Part shown: one piece after another, positions 62,736 through 64,000 of the stretch
Layout of the letters: every line of letters starts with the position of its first letter
How positions within the stretch are numbered: position 1 is the stretch's first letter
Source: Hymenobacter piscis
GTDB taxonomy: Bacteria > Bacteroidota > Bacteroidia > Cytophagales > Hymenobacteraceae
Assembly: GCF_018760735.1 (NCBI RefSeq)
Contig: NZ_JAHHZN010000005.1
Span: forward strand, 186,001-250,000
DNA: 64,000 bases
Reading direction: 5' to 3'
Made by a program: the position numbers and the translations under genes
The notes under the pieces: generated by a model
The model's database searches: none
Told to the model about the DNA's origin: nothing
Seen by the model: the letters and a program-made list of their open reading frames with translations, nothing else

Positions 62736-64000
62736 ATGCAGAAATTCATTTTTCCCATACTAGCGCTGGCGGCCCTGGCCTCGTGCCGCTCCACCCAGTC
62801 GAAAGCCCCCGGGGCCGGGGCTGCTGCCGTTGCTACTCCTACTTCCGCTCCCGTGCAATACCCCGAAACCCGGAAAGCCGACCAGAAAGACGACTATTTC
62901 GGCACCGCCGTGGCCGACCCCTACCGCTGGCTCGAAGACCTTGATTCGCCCGAAACCAAAAGCTGGGTGACGGCCGAAAACAAAGCCACCTTCGGCTACC
63001 TGGAGCAGATTCCGTTCCGCGACCAGATCCGGGAGCGGCTCACCACCCTCTGGAACTACGAGAAGTTCGGCATTCCCCAGCAGGAAGGCGACCAGCTCTA
63101 CTTCAGCAAAAACGACGGCCTCCAGAACCAGGCCGTGCTCTACGTGCAGCAGGCCGGCCCCGAAGGCCAGGCTGAGGTGCTGCTCGACCCCAACAAGTTC
63201 TCCGCCGACGGCACCACGGCCCTGGCCGGCACCTTTTTTTCCCACGACCACCGCTACATGGCCTACGCCACCAGCGGCGGCGGCTCCGACTGGCAGAAAA
63301 TGAAGGTGCTGGACCTGCAAACCCGCCAGCCCCTTTCCGATGAGCTGGAATGGGTGAAGGTATCGGGGGCGGCCTGGTATAAGAATGGCTTCTTCTACAG
63401 CCGCTACGATGCGCCCAAGGCCGGCGAAAACAGCCTGGCCGGCAAGAACGAGTTCCACAAGGTGTACTACCATGCGCTGGGCAAGCCCCAGAGCACCGAC
63501 CGGCTGGTGTACGAGGACCCCAAGAGCCCGCTGGGCTTCCGCTACGTGGGCACCACCGACGACGAGCGGTTCTTGGTGCTCTACCTCACCGATGGCAAGG
63601 CCGACGGCAACCGTGTCTCGGTGCGTGACCTGCAGGACCGCCGGCAGGAAGGCACCTTCACGCCCCTGATCAGCAGCTACGAGTTCAACAACTCCGTGGT
63701 GGGCAACGTGGGCGACAAGCTGCTGGTGCTGACCAACCTGCAGGCGCCCAACTACCGCGTCGTGCTCATCGACCCTAAAAAGCCCCAGGAGAAAAACTGG
63801 AAAACCGTGCTGCCCGAAACCGAGCAGAAGCTCGAGGGCGTGGACCACGTGGGCGGCTACCTGGTAGCTTCTTACCTCAAGGATGCCAGCAGCCTCATCA
63901 AAGTGTACACCGAGCAGGGCGAGTTTAAGCACGACGTGGCCCTGCCGGCCATCGGGACGGCCTCGGGCTTCGGCGGCAAGCGCGACGCCAAGCAGGTGTA
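62736..64000 (+). CDS. prolyl oligopeptidase (S9A family), N-terminal part, cut by window edge
   Basis: 421 residues are visible and the frame is open at the end of the window. The lipoprotein signal ends ALASC (Cys17). The start of the mature protein shows YFGTAVADPYRWLEDLDSPE and the propeller region with KNDGLQNQAVLYVQ, YMAYATSGGGSDW and GAAWYKNGFFYSRYD, characteristic of S9A enzymes. The catalytic Ser, Asp and His belong to the C-terminal alpha/beta-hydrolase domain beyond base 64000. It cleaves after proline in short peptides, probably in the periplasm. Confidence 0.93.
   Translation, partial: MQKFIFPILALAALASCRSTQSKAPGAGAAAVATPTSAPVQYPETRKADQKDDYFGTAVADPYRWLEDLDSPETKSWVTAENKATFGYLEQIPFRDQIRERLTTLWNYEKFGIPQQEGDQLYFSKNDGLQNQAVLYVQQAGPEGQAEVLLDPNKFSADGTTALAGTFFSHDHRYMAYATSGGGSDWQKMKVLDLQTRQPLSDELEWVKVSGAAWYKNGFFYSRYDAPKAGENSLAGKNEFHKVYYHALGKPQSTDRLVYEDPKSPLGFRYVGTTDDERFLVLYLTDGKADGNRVSVRDLQDRRQEGTFTPLISSYEFNNSVVGNVGDKLLVLTNLQAPNYRVVLIDPKKPQEKNWKTVLPETEQKLEGVDHVGGYLVASYLKDASSLIKVYTEQGEFKHDVALPAIGTASGFGGKRDAKQV

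Overview
The window looks like a chromosomal segment of a high-G+C Bacteroidota, most likely Hymenobacter or a close relative. The reasons are: three secreted proteins ending in type IX secretion (T9SS) sorting domains, a BlaI/M56 pair, FadL next to an SGNH lipoprotein, a TonB receptor with a carboxypeptidase-D-like N-terminal domain, start sites without Shine-Dalgarno sequences, promoters close to the Bacteroidota TTG-N19-TAnnTTTG pattern, and intergenic spacers full of palindromes. No rRNA, tRNA, CRISPR array or prophage was seen. All calls come from reading the sequence and recognising families; no database search was run.

Layout. 1-14 kb: a BlaR1-like/BlaI pair (left edge), a secreted alpha/beta hydrolase, a penicillin-acylase-family hydrolase, two tandem beta-barrel paralogues, a complete RND efflux operon (adaptor, pump, outer-membrane factor) and an RlpA/SPOR protein. 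14-25 kb: a DUF72 protein, a matrixin-like T9SS protease, a FabH-like synthase, small outer-membrane proteins, a three-PA14-domain T9SS protein, a DUF2807 protein and a SnoaL-like protein. 25-40 kb: M13 peptidase, a four-helix membrane protein, ArfB, MgtE, a cyanophycinase-like hydrolase, FadL plus SGNH lipoprotein, YpdA, two paralogous small lipoproteins, a DoxX-like protein, DNA polymerase I and a decayed DUF1684 gene. 40-46.6 kb: a delta-60-repeat T9SS protein, a DEDDh exonuclease, a lemA-TPM-TPM operon and a sugar-nucleotidyltransferase.

46.7-58.7 kb is the most unusual part: a same-strand cluster encoding a lipoprotein with a von Willebrand A-like motif, a small three-helix membrane protein, a tubulin/FtsZ-like protein, a 1154-residue protein with a C-terminal actin/Hsp70-type ATPase, a single-span adaptor with a periplasmic domain, a MotA/TolQ/ZorA-like protein with a long tail, and a MotB/ZorB/OmpA-like protein. 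A tubulin-like and an actin-like NTPase are therefore encoded next to an ion-driven stator-type pair. I infer an envelope-spanning cytomotive machine, possibly for membrane remodelling or defence. A 37% G+C orphan gene sits between the two stator genes, and a Y1 (HUH) transposase with matching REP-like hairpins has colonised the cluster's spacers.

58.8-64 kb: a PepSY membrane protein and a TonB-dependent siderophore-type receptor on the minus strand, then the start of a prolyl oligopeptidase gene. Throughout, spacers carry either long perfect palindromes or short tandem words facing their reverse complements; several supply the stop codons of the flanking genes.
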